From NCBI RefSeq assembly GCF_037335815.1, contig NZ_CP147841.1:3100001-3164000 (forward strand): DNA of 64,000 nt, read 5' to 3'. Below, piece by piece: positions 8,927 to 17,714 of this stretch. The DNA is from Salinirubellus litoreus (GTDB lineage Archaea; Halobacteriota; Halobacteria; Halobacteriales; Haloarculaceae). Positions within the stretch are counted from its first letter, which is position 1. Every line of letters starts with the position of its first letter. A model generated the notes under the pieces. That model ran no database searches and was not told the origin of the DNA. It saw nothing but the letters and a program-made list of their open reading frames with translations. A program made the position numbers and the translations under genes.

Positions 8927-8934
8927 TATTAATT
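8927..8934 (+). promoter_or_regulatory. TATA-like element of the NOP5/fibrillarin operon
   Basis: TATTAATT about 29 bases before the NOP5 ATG (8959). Confidence 0.5.
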
Positions 8935-8958
8935 CCCCCCTCCGTGGTAGGAGAGTGC

Positions 8959-9825
8959 ATGAGTGAGCGGACCGCCGCGGACGGGGGCTGGTTCGAGGGG
9001 CTAGAGCGGGGTGATCTCGACGGGGCCCGCGAGGCCATCGAGGACGGGAGCGTCGACGCCCCGGACGACTGGCCCGCGCTCGCCGTCGAGTCGGGGTTCG
9101 CCGGGAGCGAGGAGGCGTACTACGAGGCGCTCCGCCAGGCGACGATCGATGCCACGCGCCGGGCGGTTCACGAGCGCGAACGCGCTGGCGACCGGCAGCT
9201 GATCCATCAGATCCGGGCGATGGACGACTGTGACCGCGTGGCGAACGAACTCGCCGAGCGGGTCACGGAGTGGGCGGGGAGTCTGCTCGACGACGCGGGC
9301 GAGGGCGTCGCGGGTGCACGCGAGCTGGCCGAGCGCGAGGACACGCCGGAGTCGCTCCGATCGCTCGCCGCCCGCGTTCGCGACCTCGACGAGGAGGCCG
9401 GGAGGCTCCGGGCCTCGGTCGAGCGGGTCGCGCCAGGGGTCGCACCGAACCTCTCGGCGATGGCCGGGCCGGTGCTCGCCGCGCGCCTGATCGCGCTCGC
9501 CGGCGGGCTGGAGTCGCTGGCGAAGAAGCCCAGCGGGACGCTCCAGGTGCTCGGCGCGGAGGAGGCCCTGTTCGCCCACCTCCGGGGTCACGCGCCGTCG
9601 CCGAAACACGGCGTCATCTACACCCACGAGGCGGTACGGGGGACCCACCCCGACGACCGGGGGTCGGCGGCCCGGGCGCTCGCGGGGAAGCTCACCATCG
9701 CCGCTCGCGTCGATCACTACTCCGGCGACCGAAAACCGGAGCTCGACGAACAGCTGCGCGAGCGGATCGAGGCGATTCGGGCGCGGAAGGCGGCGGAGTC
9801 GAACGGGGGTGGGGACGGGTCGTGA
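8959..9825 (+). CDS. nop5: NOP5/NOP56 C/D-box ribonucleoprotein core protein
   Basis: Scaffold of the archaeal C/D-box sRNP that guides 2'-O-methylation of rRNA and tRNA; it bridges L7Ae-bound guide RNA and fibrillarin. The 288-residue protein has a short N-terminal fibrillarin-binding part, a long coiled-coil stretch (about 90-150) and the Nop domain with APNLSAMAGPVLAARLIALAG, LAKKPSGTLQVLGAEEALF and HGVIYTHEAV. A GTG at 8944 in frame was set aside because the ATG at 8959 has the correctly spaced promoter. The stop overlaps the fibrillarin start. Confidence 0.95.
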   Translation: MSERTAADGGWFEGLERGDLDGAREAIEDGSVDAPDDWPALAVESGFAGSEEAYYEALRQATIDATRRAVHERERAGDRQLIHQIRAMDDCDRVANELAERVTEWAGSLLDDAGEGVAGARELAEREDTPESLRSLAARVRDLDEEAGRLRASVERVAPGVAPNLSAMAGPVLAARLIALAGGLESLAKKPSGTLQVLGAEEALFAHLRGHAPSPKHGVIYTHEAVRGTHPDDRGSAARALAGKLTIAARVDHYSGDRKPELDEQLRERIEAIRARKAAESNGGGDGS

Positions 9826-10451
9826 CCGTGCTCCCCGACGGCGTGGCTCGCCACGCGTTCGACGGCCGTGAGCGGCTCGCCACCCGCGGGCCGCCGGCCT
9901 ACGGCGAGCCGACCGACGGAGAGTGGCGGGCGTGGGACCCGGGCCGTTCGAAGCTCGGCGCGATGATCGAGCGGGGGATGGACCTCGGCATAGACGGGGG
10001 AGAGACGGTCCTCTACCTGGGGGCGGCGAGCGGGACGACCGTCTCGCACGTCGCGGACTTCTCGGGACCTACCTACGCGGTGGAGTTCGCCGCCCGGCCC
10101 GCCCGTGACCTGCTCGACGTCTGTGAGGCTCGCGAGAACCTCTTCCCGCTACTGAAGGACGCGCGCCGCCCGGAGACGTACGCGCACGTGGTCGAACCCG
10201 TCGACCTGCTCGTCCAGGACGTCGCCACGCGGGGACAGGCGGCCGTGGCGCTGTCGAACCGGCGGTTCCTGGATCCGGACGGTCGGCTCCTCCTCGCCGT
10301 CAAGGCCCGAAGCGAGGACGTGACCGCCGAGCCCGCGAGCGTCTTCGAGCGCACGCTCGACCGCCTCCGCGAGGGCTACGAGGTGCTCGCGACCGAACGG
10401 CTCGACGGGTTCCACGACGACCACCTTGGCGTGGTCGCGCGGCCACAGTAG
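9822..10451 (+). CDS. flpA: fibrillarin-like rRNA/tRNA 2'-O-methyltransferase
   Basis: SAM-dependent methyltransferase of the C/D-box sRNP. The 209-residue protein has the Rossmann SAM site VLYLGAASGTTVSHVADF (about residues 63-81), VYAVEF-type acidic loop (YAVEFAARP), DLLVQDVATRGQA and LLLAVKARSED. The start is a GTG at 9822 overlapping the NOP5 stop by four bases, so the partners are translationally coupled. The frame continues upstream through NOP5, but only this start matches the family length. Confidence 0.95.
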   Translation: MTVLPDGVARHAFDGRERLATRGPPAYGEPTDGEWRAWDPGRSKLGAMIERGMDLGIDGGETVLYLGAASGTTVSHVADFSGPTYAVEFAARPARDLLDVCEARENLFPLLKDARRPETYAHVVEPVDLLVQDVATRGQAAVALSNRRFLDPDGRLLLAVKARSEDVTAEPASVFERTLDRLREGYEVLATERLDGFHDDHLGVVARPQ

Positions 10452-10555
10452 GGGAACGTTCCTTCCGATCACGTTCCGGAGCGGCGAGCGGTGACCGGAG
10501 GGGAATCGCGAGCGATAGCGGGGCGATAGGGCGAGCCGACCGCCCGAGGGGAACG

Positions 10556-10561
10556 TTTTAG
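10556..10561 (+). promoter_or_regulatory. TATA-like element of gshA
   Basis: TTTTAG about 29 bases before the ATG at 10587. Confidence 0.4.
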
Positions 10562-10586
10562 CGGGCGGGAGTCACAGGTCGCAGGC

Positions 10587-11675
10587 ATGGAGGAACTCGG
10601 GTCGGTCGGGGCGTTCGACCAGATGGGGACCGTGGGCGTCGAGGAGGAGTTCTTCGTGGTCGACGCCGACGGACGACCCGTCTCCGGGACCGACACGCTC
10701 GTCTACGGGACCGACCCGCCGGAGATACTCGACGGCCGGCTCGATCACGAACTGTTCAAGTGCGTCATCGAGACGCAGATCCCCACGGCGGGGTCGGTCG
10801 CGGAAGCCGAGGAGGGGGTTCGAGCGGTCCGCGAGGCGCTGGTCGAACACGCGGCCGCCCACGGATTCGGCGTCGCCGCCGCGGGTCTCCACCCGTCGGC
10901 GGACTGGCGCGAACTCGAACACGCCGAGAAGCCACGCTACCGCTCGCAACTCGAGCGCATCCAGTACCCGCAGCACCGCAACACGACCGCGGGCGTCCAC
11001 GTCCACGTCGGCGTCGACGACGCCGACAAGGCGACCTGGATCGCGAACGCCGTTCGCTGGCACTGTCCGGTGTTGCTCGCGCTGTCGGCGAACTCTCCCT
11101 ACTGGTGTCGCTTCGACACGGGGCTCGAATCGGCGAGGGCGAAGATCTTCGAGGGGCTCCCGAACACCGGGATGCCCACCGCGTTCGACTCGTTCGAGGC
11201 GTACGCGGAACTCGAACGCCGGCTCGTCGAGTACGGCTCGATCGAGGACCGCGGCGAACTCTGGTACGACGTCCGTCCACACTCCGGCCACGGGACGGTC
11301 GAGGTCCGCGCCCCGGACGCGCAGGCCGACCCCGAGGTGACCCTGGCGTTCGTGGAGTACGTCCACGCGCTCGTGTGTGACCTCGCCGAGCGGTACGAGG
11401 ACGGCGAGACGGTCCCACAGCCCCGTCGGGAGGTCCTCGACGAGAACAAGTGGCGGGCGATCAGACACGGCCGGGACGCCTCGTTCATCCGCCGGGACAG
11501 TCAGGGTACGGTCACCCTCGACCGGGCCGTCGAGCGGGCGGCCGACCGGCTCGGCGTCGACGGCGTCCTCGACGTCCTCGACCGTGAGGACGGCGCATCC
11601 CACCAGCGTCGACTACGGGAGGAGTCCGGAATAGACGCGCTCCGTGAGTCGCTACTGATCCCCGGATCGAGCTAG
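10587..11675 (+). CDS. gshA: glutamate-cysteine ligase (gamma-glutamylcysteine synthesis)
   Basis: ATP-dependent ligase joining glutamate and cysteine. Haloarchaea use gamma-glutamylcysteine rather than glutathione as their main thiol. The 362-residue protein has the family start TVGVEEEFFVVD, the Mg/Glu-site acidic residues there, TAGVHVHVGV (about residues 132-141), ALSANSPYW and the C-terminal SGHGTVEVRAPDAQ. The length and motif order match the GCS2/YbdK branch to which the haloarchaeal enzyme belongs. It is a single gene with its own promoter. Confidence 0.92.
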   Translation: MEELGSVGAFDQMGTVGVEEEFFVVDADGRPVSGTDTLVYGTDPPEILDGRLDHELFKCVIETQIPTAGSVAEAEEGVRAVREALVEHAAAHGFGVAAAGLHPSADWRELEHAEKPRYRSQLERIQYPQHRNTTAGVHVHVGVDDADKATWIANAVRWHCPVLLALSANSPYWCRFDTGLESARAKIFEGLPNTGMPTAFDSFEAYAELERRLVEYGSIEDRGELWYDVRPHSGHGTVEVRAPDAQADPEVTLAFVEYVHALVCDLAERYEDGETVPQPRREVLDENKWRAIRHGRDASFIRRDSQGTVTLDRAVERAADRLGVDGVLDVLDREDGASHQRRLREESGIDALRESLLIPGSS

Positions 11676-11835
11676 TCCGGCGCTGATCCGGTGATCCGGT
11701 GGTGACCGCGCGGTCGGTGTCGCCCGGCCGCGAGCGGCGACGGCGAGACGACGGACGCCGAATGGGGTCCTCGTCGGCGGGTGCGTCGGCCACCGAGCCG
11801 AAGCGACTAAGCGATACCACTCCGTGGCCCGGGTC

Positions 11836-12327
11836 ATGCAGGTGGTGCTGGGCGGGACGTTCGACCCGGTGCACGACGGCCACCGCGCGCTGTTCGAACG
11901 GGCGTTCGAACTGGGCGACGTGACCGTCGGCCTCACCAGCGACGAACTCGCTCCGAAGACCAGGAACGTCGACCGGCTCGTCCGGAGCTACGAGGACCGG
12001 TGCCGAGCGCTCGAGGACGAACTCGAGCGGTTCGCGGCCGAGTACGACCGCTCGTTCGAGATCAGGGAGCTCCACGAGCCGACCGGCGTCGCCACCGAGC
12101 CGGGGTTCGACGTCCTCGTCGTCTCGCCCGAGACCGAGCGGGGCGCTCGTATGGTCAACGACGAGCGCCGCGAGAACGGCCTCGAACCGCTCGAGGTGGA
12201 GGTGGTCGGGCACGTCCACGCCGACGACGGCGAGATCATCTCCTCGACGCGCATCGTCAACGGCGAGATCGACGAGCACGGGAACCTCACGCCGGGTCGC
12301 GAGGGCCGCCGTCCCGCCGACCACTGA
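11836..12327 (+). CDS. coaD: phosphopantetheine adenylyltransferase, archaeal type
   Basis: Transfers AMP from ATP to 4'-phosphopantetheine to give dephospho-CoA, the penultimate step of coenzyme A synthesis. The 163-residue nucleotidyltransferase has the GGTFDPVHDGH motif at the very N-terminus (T/HxGH class), GLTSDELAPKT, and the C-terminal ISSTRI motif that binds ATP phosphates. The ATG at 11836 puts the first strand (MQVVLGGTF) at the start as in the family; a GTG at 11824 in the same frame is less likely. Confidence 0.93.
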   Translation: MQVVLGGTFDPVHDGHRALFERAFELGDVTVGLTSDELAPKTRNVDRLVRSYEDRCRALEDELERFAAEYDRSFEIRELHEPTGVATEPGFDVLVVSPETERGARMVNDERRENGLEPLEVEVVGHVHADDGEIISSTRIVNGEIDEHGNLTPGREGRRPADH

Positions 12328-12389
12328 CCACCTGGTCGATCACGTCACCGGACGACCGCCGGGCGCTCGCGGGTCCTCGGCGCCCCGGG

Positions 12390-12698
12390 TCACCACGAGG
12401 GGGGTTCGAGGCCGGCCTCCTCCATCAGGTCCTTCCAGCGGCTCTGGACGGTGATCCGCGAGACCTCGGCGGCCTCGGCGACATCCCCCTGGGAACGGCG
12501 CTCGCCGGCGACCAGACAGCCGACGTAGAGCGCCGCCGCCATCGTCGCCCGCTTCGAGCGGTCGGCCTCGGGCAGCGTCGAGAGGAACAGGTCCGCGGCC
12601 CGCGACCGGGCGTCGCTCCCGAGTTCGAGCCGATCGGCCGCCCGGTCGAGCCGGGCCAGCCAGGCCTCGTGCTCCACCTCGTCGCTCGCGCGGTACAC
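12390..12698 (-). CDS. TFB-like protein with a single cyclin fold
   Basis: A ~102-residue protein resembling one cyclin repeat of transcription factor B: RSRAADLFLSTLPEADRSKR, MAAALYVGCLVAGERR and a helix-turn-helix QGDVAEAAEVSRITVQSRW. It lacks the zinc ribbon and the second repeat of true TFB, so it cannot replace TFB fully. A GTG at 12719 would add seven residues; I prefer the GTG at 12698 because a TTAAG-type promoter element (12722-12728) lies 27 bases before it and only a few bases before 12719. It may act as a DNA-binding modulator of transcription. Confidence 0.8.
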   Translation of the reverse strand: MYRASDEVEHEAWLARLDRAADRLELGSDARSRAADLFLSTLPEADRSKRATMAAALYVGCLVAGERRSQGDVAEAAEVSRITVQSRWKDLMEEAGLEPPSW

Positions 12699-12791
12699 GC
12701 CCCGCGATAGTTCGCCCACCTACTTAACTCCGCACGCGCCCGACGCCCGCGCCACCGGCCGAGTCCGCGCTCCCGGACCGAAGTACGGAGC

Positions 12792-12797
12792 TTTTTG
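12792..12797 (+). promoter_or_regulatory. TTTTTG promoter element of the TrkA-N/DHH gene
   Basis: TTTTTG centred 28 bases before the ATG at 12823, one of five similarly placed T-rich elements in this window. Confidence 0.4.
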
Positions 12798-12822
12798 TAG
12801 CAAGCCGACCGACCCGCGAGTA

Positions 12823-14271
12823 ATGAGTAGCGTCATGACGATGGCCTCGATGTCTACCTACGCCATTCTCGGTTGCGGGAGCGTCGGGCACGCGGTGGCC
12901 GAGGAACTCGAAGACGAGGGCAAGGACGTCCTCATCCTCGACCGCGACGAGGGCCGCGTCGAGGCGCTCCGCGACCAGGACCTCGACGCCCGGACCGCCG
13001 ACATCTCCGAGGAGGGCGTCGCCGACATGGTCTCCGAGCGGGACGTCCTCCTCGTGCTCTCCTCGGACGTCGAGGCGAACAAGGCCGCCGTGCGGAACAT
13101 ACGTCAGCGCGGTGGCGACCAGTTCATCATCGTCCGTGCCTCGGATCCCGTCACGGCGGACGAACTCACCGAGCTCGGGGTCGACGTCGTCATCAACCCC
13201 TCCGCCGTGATCGCCGACTCGGCGCTCCGCGCCCTCGAGACGGGCGAGCTCGAGTACAAGGCCAAACAGCTCCGCGAGATCCTCACCGCGGGAGAGACCC
13301 TCGCGATCCTCGCCCACCGCTCGCCCGATCCCGACTCCATCGCCTCGGCGGTCGCGCTCCAGGCCATCGCCGAGTCGCTCGACGTCCACACCCACATCCT
13401 CTACGAGGGCGAGATCGGCCACCAGGAGAACCGGGCGTTCGTCAACCTGCTGGGGATCGAGCTCTCGCCGCTCGACGAGGAGGAGCTCGCCGCCTACGAC
13501 ACCCTCGCGCTCGTCGACTACGCCAAGGCCTCCGACTACACCCTGGACCGAGACCCTGACGTCTTCATCGACCACTTCGAACCCGACCTGGAGTTCGACG
13601 CCGGGTTCATGGACGTCCGTCCGAACGTCTCCTCGACCTCGACGATCCTCACCAAGTACATCCAGGAGTTCGACCTCAACCTCTCCGAGGAGGTCGCCAC
13701 CGCGCTGCTCTACGGTATCCGCGCCGAGACACTGGATTTCAAGCGCGACACCACGCCCGCCGATCTGACCGCCGCGGCCTACCTCTACCCGTTCGCCGAC
13801 CACGACACGCTCGAACAGGTCGAGTCCCCCTCGCTCTCGCCCGAGACGCTCGACGTGCTCGCCGAGGCCATCCAGAACCGCGACGTCAAAGGCTCGCACC
13901 TCGTCTCGAACGCCGGATTCATCCGCGACCGCGACGCCCTCTCGCAGGCCGCGAAACAGCTACTGAACCTCGAGGGCATCACGACCACCGCGGTCTTCGC
14001 CATCGCCGACAACACGATCCACCTCGTCGCCCGCTCGAAGGACATCCGGATGAACATCGGGAACGTCCTCCAGGACGCGTTCGGGGAGATGGGCGAGGTC
14101 GTCGGGCACTCCACCGAGGCGACCGCGGAGATCCCGCTCGGCATCTTCACGGGTCTCGAGACCAGCGACGACCGGCGCGAGACGCTGCTCGATCTGACCG
14201 AGAACGCGGTCCGGACGAAGCTGTTCGCGGCCATGGGCGTCGAGGGCGGCGAGTCCGCCAACGGCGGCTAG
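12823..14271 (+). CDS. TrkA-N / DHH-DHHA1 phosphoesterase
   Basis: A 482-residue cytosolic fusion. Residues ~10-130 are a TrkA-N (RCK) Rossmann domain with ILGCGSVGHAVAEEL, which binds NAD or nucleotides. Residues ~150-330 are a DHH phosphoesterase domain: LAHRSPDPDSIASAVAL, ALVDYAKASD and the metal-binding FIDHFEPD. The C-terminal DHHA1 part has GSHLVSNAGFIRDRDALSQAA and near its end GHSTEATAEIP. Related enzymes cleave short RNAs or cyclic dinucleotides; which substrate applies cannot be read here. Alternative starts at ATG 12835 or 12850 would only trim the N-terminus. Confidence 0.88.
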   Translation: MSSVMTMASMSTYAILGCGSVGHAVAEELEDEGKDVLILDRDEGRVEALRDQDLDARTADISEEGVADMVSERDVLLVLSSDVEANKAAVRNIRQRGGDQFIIVRASDPVTADELTELGVDVVINPSAVIADSALRALETGELEYKAKQLREILTAGETLAILAHRSPDPDSIASAVALQAIAESLDVHTHILYEGEIGHQENRAFVNLLGIELSPLDEEELAAYDTLALVDYAKASDYTLDRDPDVFIDHFEPDLEFDAGFMDVRPNVSSTSTILTKYIQEFDLNLSEEVATALLYGIRAETLDFKRDTTPADLTAAAYLYPFADHDTLEQVESPSLSPETLDVLAEAIQNRDVKGSHLVSNAGFIRDRDALSQAAKQLLNLEGITTTAVFAIADNTIHLVARSKDIRMNIGNVLQDAFGEMGEVVGHSTEATAEIPLGIFTGLETSDDRRETLLDLTENAVRTKLFAAMGVEGGESANGG

Positions 14272-14425
14272 GAGCGGGGGGAAAGGGCCCACTCTCGCTC
14301 GTGGACTGGCGGGCCGAGCGAGCCAATCCGTCGAACGGGGCGACGACCGCCGCGGACACGACGGCGTGAGGTCGGGGCGCACGGTCGGGTAACACTCAAA
14401 CTGACGGCCGACCCACTGCAGGGGT

Positions 14426-15589
14426 ATGACCGACCGGGACGCGGACGAGGGGCGTGAGGCCGGCGACTACCGGCCGGGACTGGAGGGCGTGATCGCGGCC
14501 GAGACACGGCTCTCGCGCATCGACGGCGAGGCGGGCGAACTCGTGATCGGCGGCTTTCCCGTCCCGGAACTCGCCGCAAACGCGACGTTCGAGGAGACGC
14601 TCTACCTCCTCTGGAACGACCGCCTCCCCACGGGACCGGAACTCGACTCGCTCCGCGAGCGCCTCCGGCGGAACCGGCGGCTCCCGGCGGAGACGCTCGC
14701 GGTGGTCCGCGAGGTGGCCGACCGGGGCGACCCGGCGATGGACGCCCTGCGCGCGGCGGTCGCCAGCGCGAACGTCGGCCGGGAGGGCGGCGAGGACCCC
14801 GAGCGCGACGCGATACGGGCAACGGCGATCGTCCCGACCGCCGCGGCAGCCTACTGGCGCTACCGGCGGGGCGAGACGCCGGTCGCCCCCCGCGAGGACC
14901 TCGGCCACGCCGCGAACTACCTCTACGCGCTGACCGGCGAGGAGCCCACCGATGCCGCGGTGCGGGGGCTCGAAACGTACCTGAACTGCGTGGTCGACCA
15001 CGGGCTGAACGCCTCGACGTTCGTCGCCCGGTCGGTGGTCTCCACGGAATCGGACCTGCTCTCCGCGGTGACCGCCGGCGTCGGGGCGCTGAAGGGTCCG
15101 CTCCACGGCGGCGCGCCGGGCCCGGTGCTCGACATGCTCCGGGTGGTCCACGACTCGGGTGACCCGGAGACGTGGGTCCGTGACCGCCTCGACTCGGGCG
15201 AGCGGCTGATGGGGTTCGGCCACCGCGTCTACCGGGTGCGGGATCCCCGAGCCTCGGTGCTCTCGGCGGCCGCGGAACGGTTCTACGAGGGCGAGGAGGA
15301 CCGCGGGTTCTTCGAGACGGCCGTGGCGTTCGAGGACGTCGCGCGCGAACTGCTCGCCGAGCACCGGCCCGACCACCGGCTCGACACGAACGTCGAGTTC
15401 TACACCGCCGTCCTGCTCGCGGGTGTCGGCGTGCCCCGCGACCTGTTCACGGCGACGTTCGCAGTCGGCCGGGTCGGCGGGTGGACGGCCCACTGCATGG
15501 AACAGCTCGAGAACAACCGTATCGTCCGGCCGCGGGCGCGGTACGTCGGGAGCGAGGGACGGACGTGGACCCCGCTCGGGGAGCGCTGA
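14426..15589 (+). CDS. citrate synthase family protein (citrate/methylcitrate synthase)
   Basis: Condenses oxaloacetate with acetyl-CoA, or propionyl-CoA in methylcitrate synthases. The 387-residue protein carries the catalytic His motifs VVDHGLNASTF and GPLHGGAP, plus MGFGHRVYRVRDPRA. The acidic catalytic residue is Glu, not Asp, in TNVEFYTAV; Glu here is known from some actinobacterial-type paralogues. C-terminal FAVGRVGGWTAHCMEQ is also typical. A haloarchaeal genome usually has a main citrate synthase elsewhere, so this may be a second copy; the window alone cannot tell. Confidence 0.85.
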   Translation: MTDRDADEGREAGDYRPGLEGVIAAETRLSRIDGEAGELVIGGFPVPELAANATFEETLYLLWNDRLPTGPELDSLRERLRRNRRLPAETLAVVREVADRGDPAMDALRAAVASANVGREGGEDPERDAIRATAIVPTAAAAYWRYRRGETPVAPREDLGHAANYLYALTGEEPTDAAVRGLETYLNCVVDHGLNASTFVARSVVSTESDLLSAVTAGVGALKGPLHGGAPGPVLDMLRVVHDSGDPETWVRDRLDSGERLMGFGHRVYRVRDPRASVLSAAAERFYEGEEDRGFFETAVAFEDVARELLAEHRPDHRLDTNVEFYTAVLLAGVGVPRDLFTATFAVGRVGGWTAHCMEQLENNRIVRPRARYVGSEGRTWTPLGER

Positions 15590-15598
15590 ATCGCCGGA

Positions 15599-15889
15599 TC
15601 AGGCGGCTTCTTCCTCGTCCTCGCGACCCCGCATCCGCTCGACGATGTCGTTGACGAGCACGATGTCGCCGACCGACCGGACCCACCGGTAGGGGACGAT
15701 GACCCCGCGGGCCCCCGCGGCCCGGTCCTCGAAGAGGTCGCGGTTGAGCTCCGTCATCGCCAGCCCGGTGACGATCTCCTGTTCGACGTCGAGCCGGAGG
15801 TCTTCGACCTCGCCGACGAAGACGCCGTTGTTCGAGTAGACCTCCCGGCCGACGAGCGACGTGATCTCCTGGGGTTCGCTCCGGTCCAT
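15599..15889 (-). CDS. PRC-barrel domain protein
   Basis: A 96-residue protein made almost entirely of a PRC-barrel: ITSLVGREVYSNNGVFVGEVED, then strands including VIVPYRWVRSVGDIVLV. Stand-alone PRC-barrels of this size are common in archaea and are linked to RNA processing or to a CdpB-like cell-division role. The sequence alone does not decide. It is convergent with the citrate synthase gene, only nine bases apart. Confidence 0.85.
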   Translation of the reverse strand: MDRSEPQEITSLVGREVYSNNGVFVGEVEDLRLDVEQEIVTGLAMTELNRDLFEDRAAGARGVIVPYRWVRSVGDIVLVNDIVERMRGREDEEEAA

Positions 15890-15912
15890 GCGCGACGTAT
15901 CGGAGGGGGAGG

Positions 15913-15919
15913 TTTAAAA
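15913..15919 (-). promoter_or_regulatory. TATA element of the PRC-barrel gene
   Basis: Minus-strand TTTTAAA centred 27 bases before the ATG at 15889. Confidence 0.55.
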
Positions 15920-15926
15920 GGTGGCG

Positions 15927-17030
15927 TCAGACTACTCGGCCCAGAGCCTCGCCGAACGCGGCCAGCGACGCCTCGGCGCGCTCGGGTGGCTCCCCGAGGC
16001 TCACCCGGACTCCCTCGGGTACACCGAAGAAGCGACCGGGGACCACGAGCACGTCGTCCTCCCAGGCGGCTACGGCGACGGCGTCACCGTCGGCCTCCTC
16101 GTGGGTCAGGAGGGCGTACGGACACCCCTCGAAGACGTGGCCGTCGAGGTCGGAACGGTCGGCCACGAACGAGCGGAGCAGGTCGTGGTTGGCCAGACAC
16201 CGCTCGCGCTGGTCGGCCACGATGTCCGAGCGGGCCGCGAGCGCCCGCCGGGCGAGTGTCCGCGACGGCCCGGCCACCGCCATGAAGTGGAACGCGACCT
16301 CGCGTGCCCGCTCGACGAACGACGGGTCGGCGACGAGCCACCCCACGCGGAGCGGGCCGAACCCCCAGAACTTCGTGAGCGATCCCGTGACCACGGCGTT
16401 CGGGACGCCGGCGGCGGTCGGGCCGCCGAAGGCTCCGTCCCCCTCGCCGGCCGCACCGTAGGGCGCGTACACCTCGTCGACGAGCAGTCGGGCGTCGGCG
16501 GACGCGGCCGCTTCGGCCGCCTCGGCGAGGGTCTCGCGGCCGGCGCGCGCACCCGTGGGGTTGTGGCGGTTCGAGGCGACGACCAGGGTGGTCTCGTCCA
16601 TCGCCGCCGCCTCGATCCTGTCGGGGTCGAGCTCCCAGGCCTCCCCGCGCCGGTAGCGGTCGACGGTCGCGCCGAGCCCCCGCGGCGTGGCGACGTGTGG
16701 CTCGTAGCCCGGCTTCTCGACCAGCACCCGGCCCGGGGAGGCAGCCGACTCGTCCGACGCGTCGGCCGACGCACCCAGGGCGACGGCGGTCGCCAGGAGG
16801 TTGGCCGACGACGCGCCGGGGGTCACCAGCACCCGCTCGGCGTCGACGCCGTAGGCATCGGCGACGAGCTCCCGGAGGCTCGCGCCGGGTGTCGGCAGGT
16901 CGGCCAGCCGCGGGGGGACGACCTCGCCGTCCCCGCCCGCTTCCGGTCGGAGGTCGCTCGATCCGAGGTCGTGGACCGCCGCCTCGATCCGCGGGAGGAT
17001 CCAGTGGACGTACTCGATCGGGGGGAACAC
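15927..17030 (-). CDS. class I/II pyridoxal-phosphate aminotransferase
   Basis: A 367-residue fold-type I PLP enzyme. Visible motifs are LVTPGASSANLLATAVAL (cofactor phosphate binding), SNRHNPTGARAG (the Asn-Pro-Thr-Gly turn), LLVDEVYAPYG (Asp that pairs with the PLP ring) and GSLTKFWGFGPLRVGW, in which Lys forms the Schiff base. No ATG is available near the natural start; a GTG at 17030 (VFPPIEYVHW) gives the expected length. The substrate is unknown; the sequence is closest in feel to aromatic/histidinol-phosphate-like transaminases. It is divergent from thioredoxin. Confidence 0.85.
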   Translation of the reverse strand: MFPPIEYVHWILPRIEAAVHDLGSSDLRPEAGGDGEVVPPRLADLPTPGASLRELVADAYGVDAERVLVTPGASSANLLATAVALGASADASDESAASPGRVLVEKPGYEPHVATPRGLGATVDRYRRGEAWELDPDRIEAAAMDETTLVVASNRHNPTGARAGRETLAEAAEAAASADARLLVDEVYAPYGAAGEGDGAFGGPTAAGVPNAVVTGSLTKFWGFGPLRVGWLVADPSFVERAREVAFHFMAVAGPSRTLARRALAARSDIVADQRERCLANHDLLRSFVADRSDLDGHVFEGCPYALLTHEEADGDAVAVAAWEDDVLVVPGRFFGVPEGVRVSLGEPPERAEASLAAFGEALGRVV

Positions 17031-17187
17031 GGAGGGGTGTCGTCGGTCTCGGGGTTCAACCTTCCGACCCGACGCCGGCGATCCGCTCCACTCCCTGTCG
17101 GCGTCCCCTGGGTCGGGTGTGAGCCCGATGCCGGGGAGCCGGGTTTCGGCGACGAGAGTGTACTCGTCGGACCGAAACGCCGTGCGA

Positions 17188-17193
17188 TTAAAA
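17188..17193 (+). promoter_or_regulatory. TATA-like element of the thioredoxin gene
   Basis: TTAAAA about 27 bases before the ATG at 17217. Confidence 0.5.
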
Positions 17194-17216
17194 CCCCGTG
17201 GGCCGAACGGGTAGTC

Positions 17217-17561
17217 ATGAGTGACGCAGACACGGAGCCCGAAACGAGCGAACCCGTCCACGTCGAGGGACGGGATCACCTCCAGCGGCTGATCGAGGGG
17301 AACGGCGTCGTCCTCGTGGACTTCCACGCCGAGTGGTGCGGCCCGTGCAAGATGCTCGAACCGACCGTCGAGGCCATCGCGGCCGAAACCGACGCCGCGG
17401 TCGCCAAGGTCGACATCGACGACCACCAGGAGATCGCCAGGGAGTTCCAGGTCCAGGGCGTCCCGACGCTCTACCTCTTCGCCGGCGGGGAGCCGAGCCA
17501 GCGCTGGGTCGGCGTGCAGGACCAGGGGACGCTCGTCGAGGCCATCGAGGCTGCGGCGTAG
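17217..17561 (+). CDS. trxA: thioredoxin
   Basis: A 114-residue thioredoxin. It has the classic FHAEWCGPCKMLEPTVE active site (Cys-Gly-Pro-Cys), VDIDDHQEIAREFQVQGVPTLYLF with the cis-proline, and a C-terminal GTLVEAIEAA helix. An acidic ~20-residue N-terminal tail (DADTEPETSEP) precedes the fold. It reduces protein disulfides in the cytoplasm, probably with a thioredoxin reductase encoded elsewhere. The upstream frame is open but belongs to no gene. Confidence 0.95.
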   Translation: MSDADTEPETSEPVHVEGRDHLQRLIEGNGVVLVDFHAEWCGPCKMLEPTVEAIAAETDAAVAKVDIDDHQEIAREFQVQGVPTLYLFAGGEPSQRWVGVQDQGTLVEAIEAAA

Positions 17562-17714
17562 GCGGACTCCCTGGTGCGGGCGTGAAAGGGTTCAGGGCCG
17601 GAACTGCGGTGCGAGCGACGGCCGCGTATCAGGTACCGTTCCCGCCGCCCCCATCGCTCCCACGTTCCCACGTTCCGTCGCCGCTTTGAACCACCGGCGT
17701 AAACCGCCGTCTCG

